From Microbulbifer sp. HZ11 (GTDB lineage: Bacteria > Pseudomonadota > Gammaproteobacteria > Pseudomonadales > Cellvibrionaceae): 64,000 nt of DNA. Made by a program: the position numbers and the translations under genes. Location: positions 1,178,001 to 1,242,000 of the forward strand of contig NZ_JELR01000002.1 in NCBI RefSeq assembly GCF_000708675.1, given 5' to 3'. Numbering within the stretch: the stretch's first letter is position 1; the number at the start of each line of letters is the position of its first letter. Below the pieces are notes generated by a model. The model was not told the origin of the DNA. It searched no databases and saw nothing but the letters and a program-made list of their open reading frames with translations. This document shows positions 28,230 through 40,195 of this stretch, one piece after another.

Positions 28230-29456
28230 GTGTCCATGCCTCCAGTTCCCGCCTTTATCCGCAGCAACCCAAAACTCGCGTTTTTCGCTTTGCTTGCCGT
28301 CGCCGCCTCCGGCTTCGGTCAGACATTTTTTATCGCGATTTTTGGCGGTGCACTGCGGGAAGAATTTAATCTGAGCAACAGCTGGTACGGCGCCAGCTAC
28401 AGCGGTGCCACACTGTTATCGGCATTCGTTCTGTTAGGCGCAGGCACACTGGTGGATCGCTGGCCACTGAAGCGCGTGGCCGCGCTCGGTGTTTTGCTGC
28501 TGTGTGGAGGCTGCCTAGTACTGGCGTTCGCACAATCCGCCTGGATGCTGCTGCCGGGATTTTTCCTGCTGCGCTTCGCCGGCCAGGGCTTTATGACCCA
28601 TATGGGAATGACAACCGCGGGGCGATACTTCACCGCCAATCGCGGCAAGGTGATTGCACTGGCCGCACTGGGATTTCCCATCGCCGAAGCGTTGCTGCCA
28701 ACCAGTGGCTCGTTGATCATCCAACACAGTGGCTGGCGCAGTGTATGGCTGCTGTCTGCGGGACTGTTACTGCTCGCAATTCTACCCACACTGCTCTGGC
28801 TCGCCGGCAATGCCGGAGAGGATAGCCCGCAATCATCTCAAGCAATTTCGCAGAATGAAGGCGACTACACCCGCGCACAGGTACTCCGCGATCGCGGGTT
28901 CTGGTGCCTGCTGCCCGCCGCGCTGATGACACCGTTTGTGGTCACCGCCGTGCTGTTTCACCAGGGCGCCATTGCCGATGAGCGGGACTGGTCAATGTCG
29001 GTTTTGGCCGGTGCCTTTGGGGGCTATGCGGCAGGACACCTGCTTGCGCTGTTTTTCGCAGGCAACCTGGTTGATCGCTTTGGTGCACAGCGCAGCTTGC
29101 CTATTGCGCTGATACCAATGATTACCGCACTGGTGCTGCTGGCATTCAGTGATGCCCCATGGGTGCCATATGTTTACCTGGCCCTGATTGGCATCGCCCA
29201 GGCGGGTACGGGTACCGCCGGCAGTGCACTGTGGCCTGAGCGCTATGGCAGCACGCATCTGGGGGCAATTCGGTCGGTTTCGCAGGCGAGCATGGTGTTT
29301 TCAACGGCAGCTTCGCCGCTGCTGATCGGAATGATGCTGGATCGGGGAGTAAATGTGATGGGTGTGGCGCTATCGCTTGCGCTTATTGTGCTGCTGGCAA
29401 GCCTGCTGACACTTGCCGCTCCGCTGACCGCACAGCAAAAAAATAGATCGAGATAA
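28230..29456 (+). CDS. MFS transporter, unknown substrate
   Basis: 408 residues read from GTG at 28230; an ATG at 28236 (MPPVPAFIRSNP) is an equally good start. Twelve hydrophobic segments, with GALREEFNLSNSWYGASYSG and GTLVDRWPLKR between helices 1-3, resemble the oxalate/formate or nitrate-type MFS subgroup. A hydrophilic central loop (~197-217; EDSPQSSQAISQNEGDY) separates the halves. No neighbouring pathway suggests a substrate. Element D lies directly upstream, so any promoter must be within about 40 bases of the start or overlap that element. Confidence 0.8.
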   Translation: MSMPPVPAFIRSNPKLAFFALLAVAASGFGQTFFIAIFGGALREEFNLSNSWYGASYSGATLLSAFVLLGAGTLVDRWPLKRVAALGVLLLCGGCLVLAFAQSAWMLLPGFFLLRFAGQGFMTHMGMTTAGRYFTANRGKVIALAALGFPIAEALLPTSGSLIIQHSGWRSVWLLSAGLLLLAILPTLLWLAGNAGEDSPQSSQAISQNEGDYTRAQVLRDRGFWCLLPAALMTPFVVTAVLFHQGAIADERDWSMSVLAGAFGGYAAGHLLALFFAGNLVDRFGAQRSLPIALIPMITALVLLAFSDAPWVPYVYLALIGIAQAGTGTAGSALWPERYGSTHLGAIRSVSQASMVFSTAASPLLIGMMLDRGVNVMGVALSLALIVLLASLLTLAAPLTAQQKNRSR

Positions 29457-29460
29457 GATA

Positions 29461-30846
29461 TCAGCTGGACAGACGTGCTGGCAGAAAACGCGCAACAAAT
29501 GCTGGTAGACGTTGTTCGTACAGATATTGATCGCGTATCCGCGCTACATCGATCGCCGGGTAACGGCTGGGATCCATATCCTGAACGATGGTAATCAGCC
29601 CCGCCTCGGCAAGGGATTTTTTACCCTTTTTCACCCGCGCCAACTTGCGATCGTCGTCCGCAGCCATATCGAACAGGCGCGGCTTGGGGAGCAACTTTTT
29701 CTGCGCGTCAGTCACCAGCATTACCTTGGGTTTCAAACGGCGCTGGTGACTCTGCTCCACCACCACAGCGATCTCACCGGTGGACAGTTCCACCTGTGTG
29801 CCCGTCGGGTAGAGGCCGATAGACTGGATAAATTCCACCACCAACTGCTCCTGGAAAGCCGAATTACGCAGATCGTAAAGCTGCGCCACCGCCTTGGAAG
29901 GGGGTACGGGGAATTCGGCTCCGCGGGGATTGGTGGCTTCATCGTAGAAAGTCACGATGCCGCACATACGGGCCAGCACCGGGATTTGCCCCCCTCGCAA
30001 ACCCTTCGGGTAGCCACTACCGTCGTACTGTTCTTTATGGCACTGAACGATGGTCAACACATTGCGGTCGATATTCGGGTCACTGGAGAGCAACTTTACG
30101 CTGTAATCGACAAACTTCCGGTATTCCAGCTCCGCACGCGGATCCCGTTTTTCAGCCTTCAACACCGCATCTGCCAGGTAAAGTTTACCCACGTCCTTCA
30201 GCAGGGTGGCAACTCCCAGCTGTACCAATTCCTGCCGCCGCAAACCGATATGCCGGCCAAATACCACCGCCCACACACTGGCGCGTACCGAGTGGCTGTA
30301 GGTCTGTTCGTCTTTCTCGCGCACCCGCGCCAGCCAGGAGAAAGCATCCGGGCTGCGCAACACACTGTCGACCATTCGCGAGACAGTTTGATTCACCTGG
30401 GCCGTCGGCAGCGGCTGATTGGATTGTAACTGCACCATCACCTGATGCATTCCTTCGATAATACGCTGGTGCAGCTGCCGTGCTTTGGGCGCCTCTTTGC
30501 GCACCGACTCGGGGGCGGCATAGCTGTTATGGCGAACCTGGACCGGCTTGCAGTTGATGGCGACCGGTATACGACGAGGAACACTTTTGTTGAGGGGATC
30601 TTTTGCCGTGGATTCGGCAGCGGCACGGGTTATCTGACGCAGCTTGACGCCCACATCACCCACAGTTTTGATCACGTCCACATACACAAATCGGCAGTAC
30701 TTCTGCAATTGGCGGATCTCTTCCAGGTCGCGGATATAGAAACCCTGTAACGCAAACGGGGTGCGCGTCCACGGACGATCCAGGCGAGACACAAACATGC
30801 CTCGCTGCAGGTCTTCAACGAATACCTTCGCCTGTTGGATTGCCAC
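29461..30846 (-). CDS. DUF3391 and HD-GYP domain protein with altered catalytic residues
   Basis: 461 residues. Residues ~1-130 are DUF3391 (VFVEDLQRGMFVSRLDRPW, then FVYVDV). Residues ~165-360 are an HD-GYP domain, a family that hydrolyses c-di-GMP using a two- or three-metal centre. GSGYP (276-280) and KGL are intact, as is His185, but the HD pair itself is Lys217-Asp218 (LLKDVGK) and the usual HHE is His270-Lys271-Glu272. Both changes were checked on the DNA (codons AAG and AAA). Two metal ligands are therefore missing, and the protein may bind rather than cleave c-di-GMP. It is a single gene, ending five bases from the convergent MFS stop. Confidence 0.88.
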   Translation of the reverse strand: MAIQQAKVFVEDLQRGMFVSRLDRPWTRTPFALQGFYIRDLEEIRQLQKYCRFVYVDVIKTVGDVGVKLRQITRAAAESTAKDPLNKSVPRRIPVAINCKPVQVRHNSYAAPESVRKEAPKARQLHQRIIEGMHQVMVQLQSNQPLPTAQVNQTVSRMVDSVLRSPDAFSWLARVREKDEQTYSHSVRASVWAVVFGRHIGLRRQELVQLGVATLLKDVGKLYLADAVLKAEKRDPRAELEYRKFVDYSVKLLSSDPNIDRNVLTIVQCHKEQYDGSGYPKGLRGGQIPVLARMCGIVTFYDEATNPRGAEFPVPPSKAVAQLYDLRNSAFQEQLVVEFIQSIGLYPTGTQVELSTGEIAVVVEQSHQRRLKPKVMLVTDAQKKLLPKPRLFDMAADDDRKLARVKKGKKSLAEAGLITIVQDMDPSRYPAIDVARIRDQYLYEQRLPAFVARFLPARLSS

Positions 30847-31128
30847 CAGATAAGTGCCGAGTTAACCGTATGGTTTTTGTTTTAAATATTCTTCACAACC
30901 GTGTCCATGCTTGCCGGGCACAGACCCTACCCCACCCAGTAAAGCCCGGGCGGGGTGAATTGTCACACAAGTCTACTCCCCAGTAGACACTTTAATTGTG
31001 ACACGCATCACGCACCGCTGAACAAATAGCAGCCAGTGGGGAACTTTATTCGATCAGGCGCCTCTTCTGGCGCCACATTCAACGCCCGGATATTCGCCCC
31101 CCCCTGAATAGACCTTTTTCGCCGGGGA
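30847..31128. other. Intergenic region between hemE and the HD-GYP gene
   Basis: A 282-base gap with no convincing gene. It contains a GGCGCC-TCTTCT-GGCGCC hairpin at 31057-31074 (possible 3' end of hemE), an AGTAGAC hairpin at 30971-30988, and a CRP-like site (listed separately). The promoter of the HD-GYP gene is expected here. Confidence 0.5.
30997..31012. promoter_or_regulatory. Possible CRP/Vfr-type binding site
   Basis: TGTGACACGCATCACG matches the TGTGA-N6-TCACA consensus with one mismatch, about 150 bases upstream of the HD-GYP start codon. One match in an AT-richer gap is suggestive only. Confidence 0.35.
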
Positions 31129-32211
31129 TTATTCGCTGTGATACTGCCCGGAAAACTCCACCACCGCATCAAACATGGCACCGGCATGGGCGGGGTCGAC
31201 CTTCGGGGTAACCCCGTGGCCGAGATTGAAGATATGTCCGCTGCCCTTGCCGTACGCCGCGAGAATGGTTTTTACTTCTTCGCGAATCCGCTCGGGGCTC
31301 GCCAGCAGGATGGACGGATCCATATTGCCCTGCAGCGCCACCTTATCACCGACCCGGGCGCGGGCCTTGCTGATATCCGTGGTCCAGTCCAGACCGAGCG
31401 CGGTAGCGCCGGTATCCGCCATCGCCTCCAGCCATTGCCCACCACCTTTGGTAAACAGGATAACCGGCACCTGGCGGCCATCGTGCTCCTTGGTCAGGCC
31501 CTGCACAATGCGGGCCATGTAATCCAGCGAGAACTCTTTGTAAGCACTGTGGCTCAATGCCCCTCCCCAGGTATCGAAGATCTGCACCGCCTGGGCACCG
31601 GCACGGATCTGAGCGTTCAGGTAATCAATCACCGAGTCTGCCAGGACGGTGAGCAGCTGGTGCATATCCTGCGGGCGGTTGTAGAGCATCTCTTTGGCGC
31701 GGGCGAAATCCCGGCTGGAGCCCCCCTCAATCATGTAAGTGGCCAGAGTCCAGGGACTGCCGGAAAAACCGATCAGGGGCACCCGGCCGTTCAGCTCCCG
31801 GCGAATGGTGGTGACGGCGTCGGTGACGTAACTCAGGTCCTTGGCAGTATTCACCACTTGCAAGGCAGCGATATCGGCACTGGTGCGCACGGGCTTTTTG
31901 AATTTGGGGCCTTCGCCTTCCTCAAAGTACAGCCCGAGGCCCATGGCGTCGGGGATGGTGAGGATGTCGGAGAAGAGGATGGCAGCATCCAGGGGGTAGC
32001 GCTCCAGCGGTTGCAGGGTCACTTCGCAGGCCAGTTCGGTATTGCGGCACAGGTCCATAAAGCTGCCGGCCTTGGCGCGGGTGGCACGGTATTCGGGCAG
32101 GTAGCGACCGGCCTGACGCATCATCCACATGGGTGTGCGATCGACGGGCTGGCGCAGTAAGGCGCGGAGGAAACGGTCGTTTTGAAGGGGGGCGAACTGG
32201 GTATCAGACAT
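31129..32211 (-). CDS. hemE: Uroporphyrinogen decarboxylase
   Basis: About 360 residues from the ATG at 32211 ([15 protein letters not shown]); a GTG two codons earlier is possible. HemE removes four carboxyl groups from uroporphyrinogen III to give coproporphyrinogen III. The substrate-binding signatures are [16 protein letters not shown] and the later [17 protein letters not shown]. Catalytic Asp lies in [15 protein letters not shown]. It is a single gene; the region upstream is occupied by repeat elements E1 and E2. Confidence 0.97.
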   Translation of the reverse strand: MSDTQFAPLQNDRFLRALLRQPVDRTPMWMMRQAGRYLPEYRATRAKAGSFMDLCRNTELACEVTLQPLERYPLDAAILFSDILTIPDAMGLGLYFEEGEGPKFKKPVRTSADIAALQVVNTAKDLSYVTDAVTTIRRELNGRVPLIGFSGSPWTLATYMIEGGSSRDFARAKEMLYNRPQDMHQLLTVLADSVIDYLNAQIRAGAQAVQIFDTWGGALSHSAYKEFSLDYMARIVQGLTKEHDGRQVPVILFTKGGGQWLEAMADTGATALGLDWTTDISKARARVGDKVALQGNMDPSILLASPERIREEVKTILAAYGKGSGHIFNLGHGVTPKVDPAHAGAMFDAVVEFSGQYHSE

Positions 32212-32371
32212 GATCACAAGGGCTGGGTAAATGGCCGGCCATTGTACTCTCGAGGTCTCTATTAGGACAGAGACTCGCCTGACTCAGGATTTATGTGGTT
32301 GATTGGGGCGAGCTATGGATCTGTATTTTGGCCCCGGTTTTGGGCATCCGTGGTACCCACTTGGGCAGGAC
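32212..32371. other. Upstream region of hemE
   Basis: About 160 bases between the hemE start and element E1. An imperfect hairpin (GAGGTCTCT with CAGAGACTC, near 32250-32276) is visible. The hemE promoter is expected here, but no clear -35/-10 pair was found. Confidence 0.4.
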
Positions 32372-32481
32372 GGTGGCGGCTTTGCTACCGGGTGCACCTA
32401 CGCGGGACACGCCGTGAACCCTTCCCAGGGGGCTCGGCTGCGGCCGTCCAGGCCGCAGACGGTCCCGCGTAGGTGCACCCG
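32372..32481 (-). repeat. Palindromic element, copy E1 (divergent core)
   Basis: Arms 32389-32408 and 32462-32481 pair perfectly over 20 bp (CGGGTGCACCTACGCGGGAC). The inner hairpin uses a different stem (CTGCGGCC with GGCCGCAG, loop TGGAC read on the minus strand). The linker GGGTTCACGGCG and the tail (GGTGGCGGCTTTGCTAC on the left) identify it as the same family. Tail faces hemE. Confidence 0.88.
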
Positions 32482-32582
32482 CTATCAAAGCCTGCGCATC
32501 AGGCCGATGAGAAGTCCGGAACCATGGAGAACCCCGTCCGAGGTTCCGGCTCAGCACTGAAATACGATGAGAAGGCGCTGAT

Positions 32583-32704
32583 GCCGGTAAACGTTTGCCA
32601 GACCTTCTAAAACAGGGACGTTTTAGAAGAGCCCCCATGGATGGGTTATCTGGGGGGCGCCTAGCTCGAGTCTGGCAAACGTTTACCGGCAGCAGTACCG
32701 CCAC
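32583..32704 (+). repeat. Palindromic element, copy E2
   Basis: Arms 32583-32603 and 32670-32690 pair perfectly over 21 bp (GCCGGTAAACGTTTGCCAGA plus C). The first 44 bases of the core, including hairpin 32604-32629, are identical to copy D, while the later segment GGGGGGCGCCTAGCTCG matches copies A and B1. Tail AGCAGTACCGCCAC to 32704, facing the gltD 3' end. Confidence 0.92.
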
Positions 32705-32747
32705 TGAGCCAGCTAGCGGTACCACGGAGGCAAAATAAACGAGGAGA

Positions 32748-34181
<1,434 letters not shown>

Positions 34182-37100
34182 TTATTCGCCGCGCTTGCGT
34201 ACATCGGACAGCAGTCCGGCGAGGCTGGCAGCCTTCGGCTTCACCAACCAGAATTTGTTGAGGTAGTCGTCGAAGTTGTCCAGCAACTCCTCACCCCAGG
34301 CACTGCCGGTCTCGGCGACGAACTCTTCAATCACCTCGCGCAGGTGGCTCTGGTACTCCTCCAGGGCCTCACTGCTGATACGGCGCAGCTCGATCAGCTC
34401 GTGGTTGCACTTGTCGAAGAAGTCCCGATCCATATCCAGCACGTAGGCAAAGCCACCGGTCATACCGGCACCGAAGTTGACGCCGGTCTTGCCCAGTACC
34501 GCGATCATGCCGCCGGTCATATATTCACAGCAGTGATCACCCGCACCCTCGACCACCGCGAAGGCGCCGGAGTTGCGCACGCCGAAACGCTCGCCTGCAC
34601 AGCCGGAGGCGAACAGCTTGCCACCGGTAGCACCGTACAGACAGGTGTTGCCGACGATACTGGTTTCCTGAGAAGCGAATTCGCTACCCTGAGGCGGACG
34701 GATCACCAGCTTGCCGCCGGCCATACCCTTGCCCACATAGTCGTTGGCGTCGCCTTCCAGATACATTTCCAGACCACCGGCGTTCCACACACCGAAGGAC
34801 TGACCGGCAACGCCGGTGAGGCGCAGCTTGATCGGCGCATCCGCCATGCCCTGATTACCGTGGCGCTTGGCGATCTCCCCGGACAGGCGCGCGCCAATGG
34901 AGCGGTCGCAGTTGGTCAGCTTGAAGCTGAACTCGCCACCGGCCAGGTTTTCGATCGCCGGTAGCGTTTCTTTCACCATGCGCTCCGCAAGCAGACCTTT
35001 GTCCCAGGGCTCGTTCTTGGCCTGCTGGCAGGTCTGGGGCTTGCTGTCGAGCAGCGCATCGGTATGCAGCAGCGGCGACAGGTCCAGAGTCTTCTGCTTG
35101 GCAGTGCGGCCTTCCAGAGTCTCCAGCAGGTCCACGCGGCCCACCAGTTCGTCCATGGTGCGCACACCCAGGCTCGCCATCCACTCGCGGGTTTCCTCGG
35201 CCACGAACTTGAAGAAGTTCATCGCCATTTCCACGGTGCCGATGTAGTGCTCGTCGCGCAGGTCCTTGTTCTGGGTGGCGACGCCGGTGGCGCAGTTATT
35301 CAGGTGACAGATGCGTAGGTATTTACAGCCCAGCGCCACCATGGGCGCGGTGCCGAAACCGAAGCTCTCGGCACCCAGCATGGCCGCCTTGACCACATCC
35401 AGACCAGACTTCAGACCACCGTCGGTCTGCACCCGTACATTGCCGCGCAGGTCGTTGGCCCGCAGGGTCTGGTGGGTTTCCGCCAGGCCCAGCTCCCAGG
35501 GGGAACCGGCATAGCGGATGGAGGTAATCGGGCTCGCCGCGGTACCGCCGTCGTAACCGGAGATGGTGATCAGGTCCGCGTAGGCCTTGGCCACACCCGC
35601 GGCAATGGTGCCGACACCGGGACGGGATACCAGTTTCACCGACACCAGCGCATCCGGATTAACCTGTTTCAGGTCGTAGATCAGCTGCGCCAGATCCTCA
35701 ATGGAGTAGATATCGTGGTGCGGCGGTGGCGAGATCAGGGTCACGCCAGGCACGGAGTAGCGCAGGCGCGCGATCAGTTCGTTCACCTTGCCGCCGGGCA
35801 GCTGGCCGCCTTCACCGGGCTTGGCACCCTGGGCAACCTTGATCTGCAACACCTCGGCATTTACCAGATAGTGCGGGGTCACCCCAAAACGGCCGGAGGC
35901 GATCTGCTTGATCTTGGATACCTTGTCGGTACCGAAACGCACCGGGTCCTCACCACCTTCACCGCTGTTGGAGCGGCCACCCAGTCGGTTCATGGCTTGG
36001 GCCAATGCCTCGTGGGCTTCCGGCGACAGAGCGCCGAGGGACATGGCAGCGGAGTCGAAGCGGCGCAGGATATTTTCCGCGGGCTCCACTTCTTCCAAAG
36101 GAATCGGCTGTACGTCTTTTTTCAGACCCAGCAGGTCGCGCAGGGTGGCCACCGGGCGCTGGTTGATCAGGGTCGCGTAGTCGCGCCAGGCACCGTAATC
36201 GCCAGTGCGCACCGCTTCCTGCAGCGCCTTGACCACGTCCGGGTTGAACGCGTGGTATTCCTGGCCGTATACAAATTTGTGCAGACCGCCGGGGGAAACC
36301 TTCTTGCGCGGTTTCCACGCAAGCTGCGCGCGCGCGCGCATATCGTCTTCCAGTTCTTTAAAGCCCGCACCCAGAACCCGGGCGGGCGCTTCCGGGAAGC
36401 ACAGGTCGATCACGTCCTGGGACAGGCCCACCAGTTCGTACAACAGCGCACCGCGGTAGGAGGCGATGGTGGAGATACCCATCTTCGACAGGATCTTCAG
36501 CAGGCCCTTGATAATGCCGTTGCGGTAATTCTTCTGCGCGGTGGCGGCGTCCAGCAGCAGCTCACCGGTTTCGATTAGGTGATTGATGATGCTGTAGGAG
36601 AAATACGGGTGTACCGCAGTGGCGCCCACGCCGATCAGGCACGCCAGCTGGTGCGAGTCGCGCGCGGTGGCGGTATCCACCACGATATTCGAGTCACAGC
36701 GCAGACCGTTGTGCACCAGGTGGTGGTGCACCGCACCGGTGGCCATCAGCGCGTCGATGGGCAGTTTGCCCTCTTCGATTTCACGGTCCGACAGCACCAC
36801 GATCACGGTACCGTCTTTGCGCACGGAATCCGCGACATCGCTGCACAGCTTTTCGATGGCGCTCTTCAGGTCCAGCTGCGCGGGATCGTAATTCAGGTCG
36901 AATACTTTCGCGGTGAACTCCTCGCGGCCGAGATCCAGCAGCGCGGTGTACTTCATGTGCGACAGTACCGGGGAGGACAGAATCACGCGGTCGGCGTGTT
37001 CGACGGTCTCCTCAAATACGGATTTTTCACGGCCCAGGCAGGTTTCCAGGGACATGACGATAGTTTCCCGCAGCGGGTCGATGGGCGGGTTGGTCACCTG

Positions 37101-38645
37101 TGCAAACTGCTGACGGAAGTAGTCGTACAGGCAGCGGTTACCCTCGGACAGCACCGCCATCGGCGTATCGTCGCCCATGGAACCCACGGCTTCCTGACCG
37201 GCTTCCGCCAGCGGGCGTATCACCTGGTCGCGCTCTTCCAGAGAGGAGCTGAACAGCTTCTGGTAAACCTTGAACTGCTCGAAAGAAAAATTGTTGTCCA
37301 CCGGCGCCGTGACCAGAGTGGAACGAATACGGCGGGCCTTTTCCTTCAGCCACTTTTTATAAGGCTGGGCTTTTTTCAGCTCGCCATCCACCTCGGCGGT
37401 GTGGCGCAGTTCACCTTTCAGGGTATCTACAGACAAGATCTGGCCCGGACCGAGACGGCCCTTGGCAACCACGTCCGCGGGGTCGTACTGATAAGTACCC
37501 ACCTCGGAAGCAACGGTGATGAAATCGTCTTTGGTAATCACCCAGCGGGACGGACGCAGGCCGTTGCGGTCCAGGGTACACACAGCGTGGCGGCCGTCGG
37601 TCAGTACCAGGCCGGCGGGGCCATCCCAGGGCTCCATATGCATGGAGTTGTATTCATAGAAGGCACGCAGATCCGAGTCCATAGTGTCCACGTTCTGCCA
37701 CGCCGGCGGAACCAGCATGCGGATGGCGCGGTGCATATCGATGCCACCCACGGTGAGCAGTTCCAGCATATTATCCAGGCTGGAGGAGTCGGAACCCACG
37801 CGGTTCACCAGCGGTGTCAGCTCGGACAGCTCCGGCACCAGCTCGGTAATGAATTTGTTGGTACGCGCCACAGACCAGTTGCGGTTGCCGGTAATGGTGT
37901 TGATCTCACCGTTGTGCGCAAGCATGCGGAATGGCTGCGCCAGTGGCCAGCGCGGCATGGTGTTGGTGGAGAAGCGCTGGTGGAATACACAGATGGCGGT
38001 TTCCAGGCGCGGGTCTGCCAGATCCGGGAAAAACGCCGGCAGGTCCGCCGGCATCATCAGGCCTTTATAGGAAAGTACGGATGTGGAAAGGCTGCCGATA
38101 TAAGTGGCGTCGGTGAGCTGCTGTTCGGCTTTACGGCGAGCAACAAACAGGCGCGCATTGAACTGCTGCTGCTCCAGTGCAGTCTCTGCGTTGTTGATCA
38201 GCAGGTGCTCGAAACGTGGCAGTGACTCCTTGGCAATAGGGCCCAGGCAATCTTCATTGGTGGGCACGACACGCCAACCCGCCACGCGCAGCCCCTGTTC
38301 ATGCACCGCTGACTCGAGAATGTTTCGGGCGCCGGCGGCTTCCGCCTCGTCCAGCGGCAACATGATAGAGCCAACCGCGTACAGGTCGGTCAGGTCCTGG
38401 CCAAACTGCTCCTTGGCCACAGTGCGCAAAAAGCTGTCCGGCTTCTGCAGCAGAAGGCCGCAGCCGTCACCGGTTTTGCCATCGGCGGCAATACCACCGC
38501 GGTGAGTCATACAGGTCAGCGATTCGATCGCTGTCTGCAGTAACTTGTGACTGGTTTGGCCCTTCAGGTGGGCGATGAGTCCAAAGCCACAGTTATCTTT
38601 GAACTCATCCAATCGATACAGACCGCTACCCATAGAATTCCTCAA
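34182..38645 (-). CDS. gltB: Glutamate synthase (NADPH) large chain
   Basis: 1487 residues as read from ATG 38645; an ATG four codons later ([11 protein letters not shown]) is also possible. GltB makes two glutamates from glutamine and 2-oxoglutarate. Domains: N-terminal glutaminase whose nucleophile is the Cys of [10 protein letters not shown], exposed after propeptide removal; a central domain; the FMN/synthase barrel ([30 protein letters not shown]) with a 3Fe-4S motif [12 protein letters not shown]; and the C-terminal GXGXG beta-helix. All expected motifs are present. Together with gltD it forms the main ammonia-assimilation (GOGAT) route. Confidence 0.98.
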   Translation of the reverse strand: MRNSMGSGLYRLDEFKDNCGFGLIAHLKGQTSHKLLQTAIESLTCMTHRGGIAADGKTGDGCGLLLQKPDSFLRTVAKEQFGQDLTDLYAVGSIMLPLDEAEAAGARNILESAVHEQGLRVAGWRVVPTNEDCLGPIAKESLPRFEHLLINNAETALEQQQFNARLFVARRKAEQQLTDATYIGSLSTSVLSYKGLMMPADLPAFFPDLADPRLETAICVFHQRFSTNTMPRWPLAQPFRMLAHNGEINTITGNRNWSVARTNKFITELVPELSELTPLVNRVGSDSSSLDNMLELLTVGGIDMHRAIRMLVPPAWQNVDTMDSDLRAFYEYNSMHMEPWDGPAGLVLTDGRHAVCTLDRNGLRPSRWVITKDDFITVASEVGTYQYDPADVVAKGRLGPGQILSVDTLKGELRHTAEVDGELKKAQPYKKWLKEKARRIRSTLVTAPVDNNFSFEQFKVYQKLFSSSLEERDQVIRPLAEAGQEAVGSMGDDTPMAVLSEGNRCLYDYFRQQFAQVTNPPIDPLRETIVMSLETCLGREKSVFEETVEHADRVILSSPVLSHMKYTALLDLGREEFTAKVFDLNYDPAQLDLKSAIEKLCSDVADSVRKDGTVIVVLSDREIEEGKLPIDALMATGAVHHHLVHNGLRCDSNIVVDTATARDSHQLACLIGVGATAVHPYFSYSIINHLIETGELLLDAATAQKNYRNGIIKGLLKILSKMGISTIASYRGALLYELVGLSQDVIDLCFPEAPARVLGAGFKELEDDMRARAQLAWKPRKKVSPGGLHKFVYGQEYHAFNPDVVKALQEAVRTGDYGAWRDYATLINQRPVATLRDLLGLKKDVQPIPLEEVEPAENILRRFDSAAMSLGALSPEAHEALAQAMNRLGGRSNSGEGGEDPVRFGTDKVSKIKQIASGRFGVTPHYLVNAEVLQIKVAQGAKPGEGGQLPGGKVNELIARLRYSVPGVTLISPPPHHDIYSIEDLAQLIYDLKQVNPDALVSVKLVSRPGVGTIAAGVAKAYADLITISGYDGGTAASPITSIRYAGSPWELGLAETHQTLRANDLRGNVRVQTDGGLKSGLDVVKAAMLGAESFGFGTAPMVALGCKYLRICHLNNCATGVATQNKDLRDEHYIGTVEMAMNFFKFVAEETREWMASLGVRTMDELVGRVDLLETLEGRTAKQKTLDLSPLLHTDALLDSKPQTCQQAKNEPWDKGLLAERMVKETLPAIENLAGGEFSFKLTNCDRSIGARLSGEIAKRHGNQGMADAPIKLRLTGVAGQSFGVWNAGGLEMYLEGDANDYVGKGMAGGKLVIRPPQGSEFASQETSIVGNTCLYGATGGKLFASGCAGERFGVRNSGAFAVVEGAGDHCCEYMTGGMIAVLGKTGVNFGAGMTGGFAYVLDMDRDFFDKCNHELIELRRISSEALEEYQSHLREVIEEFVAETGSAWGEELLDNFDDYLNKFWLVKPKAASLAGLLSDVRKRGE

Positions 38646-39033
38646 AGTGTTATCGCTACCCCCTACGCCCTGACGGCCCTGGATAATTCACAGTGGCCAT
38701 CAGTTCACAGTCCATAGACTGCCCCTGGGGGTATATTTATCTACTCTCGAGCCAAAGGTGCCGCAGATTTCACTGAGATTTGTGTTCCCCAATGACAAAA
38801 AAAGCCCGCGTGAGGGGCTTGGGGTCGCCTGCACATTGCAAGCCTGCGTTTGTTGTTATCGGCTCCTATTCCCGGCTTTCACCGAGGGGGCGCGCAATAT
38901 TACTCGCGCCCCCCTGCAATTGCAAGATTCGCCAGTTTTTTTCGCTGTTGGCAGCAGGTTTAACCGATTTATCTTCTTTTGCGACCACTTATCGTCAAAG
39001 AATCCTCAGGTTGGTAGTAAAACTACAAAACTG
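38646..39033. other. Intergenic region between gltB and aroB
   Basis: 388 bases, no supported gene. It should hold the gltBD promoter next to 38646. Toward aroB there are an intrinsic terminator (38796-38820) and a GC hairpin at 38886-38914 (GGGGGCGCG with CGCGCCCCC) with no T-run. Nothing else was recognised. Confidence 0.6.
38796..38820 (-). terminator. Intrinsic terminator of the pilMNOPQ-aroKB transcript
   Basis: On the minus strand AAGCCC-CTCACGC-GGGCTT is followed by a run of seven T. It lies about 210 bases after the aroB stop. Confidence 0.75.
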
Positions 39034-40119
39034 TCACCGAGCGCCGCAGGCGCGCAAAGCCTCCATCAGCTGCTCTTTGGGCGTATCGTCGATAATCTGC
39101 GCATCACCCAGCCCGTGAAGTAGTACCAAGCGTAATTTGCCATCCTGCACCTTTTTATCCACAGACATTGCCGTCAGATAGTCGTCGACAGCCATATCCT
39201 CAGGAGATTGTTGCGGCAAATTCGCCTGAGTTAGCAGGGTGCGCAGGCGTAAAACCTCATCTTCACCAATCCAGCCCCGCAGGCGCGACAGCTCCGCAGC
39301 CATCACCATACCGGCGGCCACCGCCTCGCCGTGCAACCATTTGCCGTAGCCCTGAACCGCTTCAATGGCGTGACCGAAGGTATGACCGAAATTGAGAATG
39401 GCACGGCGGCCGGATTCGCGCTCATCTTCGGCGACCACTGCCGCCTTGTCCTCACAGCTTCGCTTCACCGCGTAAGCGAGCGCTTCCGGATCCCGCGCCA
39501 ATAACTTGTGCATATTCTGTTCCAGCCACTGGAAAAATGGCTTATCGCAGATCATGCCGTATTTGATGACCTCGGCGATGCCGGCTGAAAGTTCGCGATC
39601 GGGGAGCGTATTCAGGGTATCAATATCGATCAGCACCAGCTGCGGCTGATAGAAAGCACCGATCATATTTTTGCCGAGCGGGTGATTGACACCGGTCTTG
39701 CCTCCCACCGACGAATCCACCTGGGACAACAGGGTAGTAGGCACCTGCACGAAATCCACACCGCGCTGGTAGCAGGCGGCAGCAAAACCGCTCATATCGC
39801 CAACCACACCGCCGCCGAGGGCAACAATTGTGGTGGAGCGATCGTGGCGCTTTTCCAGCAGGGTATCAAACACCCGGTTCAGGGTATCCAGAGTCTTGAA
39901 TGCCTCACCATCGGGTAGCTGGACCGAATCGACCTTGCCAAACCTCCTCAGCCCCTCGAGTATTTTTTCCAGATACAGCGGCGCAATGGTCTCGTTGGTG
40001 ACGACGAGTACCTGTTTGCCGCGAATGGCCTGCTCAAAATAAGACGGGTTATCCAACAGCGCGGAACCAATCAGAATCGGATAGCTGCGCTCGCCCAGGT
40101 CGACATTCAGACGGTGCAT
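39034..40119 (-). CDS. aroB: 3-dehydroquinate synthase
   Basis: 361 residues. It converts DAHP to 3-dehydroquinate in the shikimate pathway, using NAD and a divalent metal. The NAD-binding [19 protein letters not shown] and [20 protein letters not shown] are intact, as are the metal ligands in [10 protein letters not shown] and HGEAVAAGM. The start is supported by GGGAG seven bases upstream. It follows aroK by 76 bases in the pilQ-aroK-aroB order common in gammaproteobacteria. Confidence 0.98.
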   Translation of the reverse strand: MHRLNVDLGERSYPILIGSALLDNPSYFEQAIRGKQVLVVTNETIAPLYLEKILEGLRRFGKVDSVQLPDGEAFKTLDTLNRVFDTLLEKRHDRSTTIVALGGGVVGDMSGFAAACYQRGVDFVQVPTTLLSQVDSSVGGKTGVNHPLGKNMIGAFYQPQLVLIDIDTLNTLPDRELSAGIAEVIKYGMICDKPFFQWLEQNMHKLLARDPEALAYAVKRSCEDKAAVVAEDERESGRRAILNFGHTFGHAIEAVQGYGKWLHGEAVAAGMVMAAELSRLRGWIGEDEVLRLRTLLTQANLPQQSPEDMAVDDYLTAMSVDKKVQDGKLRLVLLHGLGDAQIIDDTPKEQLMEALRACGAR

Positions 40120-40195
40120 GGTTACTCCCTAACGTGCACGGAATAAAAATAAGGGAATTCTAGAAGCAAGAAGAATTCGAGTCGGAAAACCGGGG

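Noticed and set aside
28075..28374. Possible small gene across element D into the MFS gene
   Set aside because: Most of its coding part is the palindrome, and the remainder is out of frame with the MFS gene it overlaps.
36579..38225. 548-codon open frame antisense to gltB
   Set aside because: Lies wholly inside gltB, whose catalytic motifs are continuous on the minus strand; no ribosome site or domain.
38886..38914. Main terminator of aroB
   Set aside because: Good GC stem but no T-run; the stem at 38796-38820 with seven T is the better candidate.
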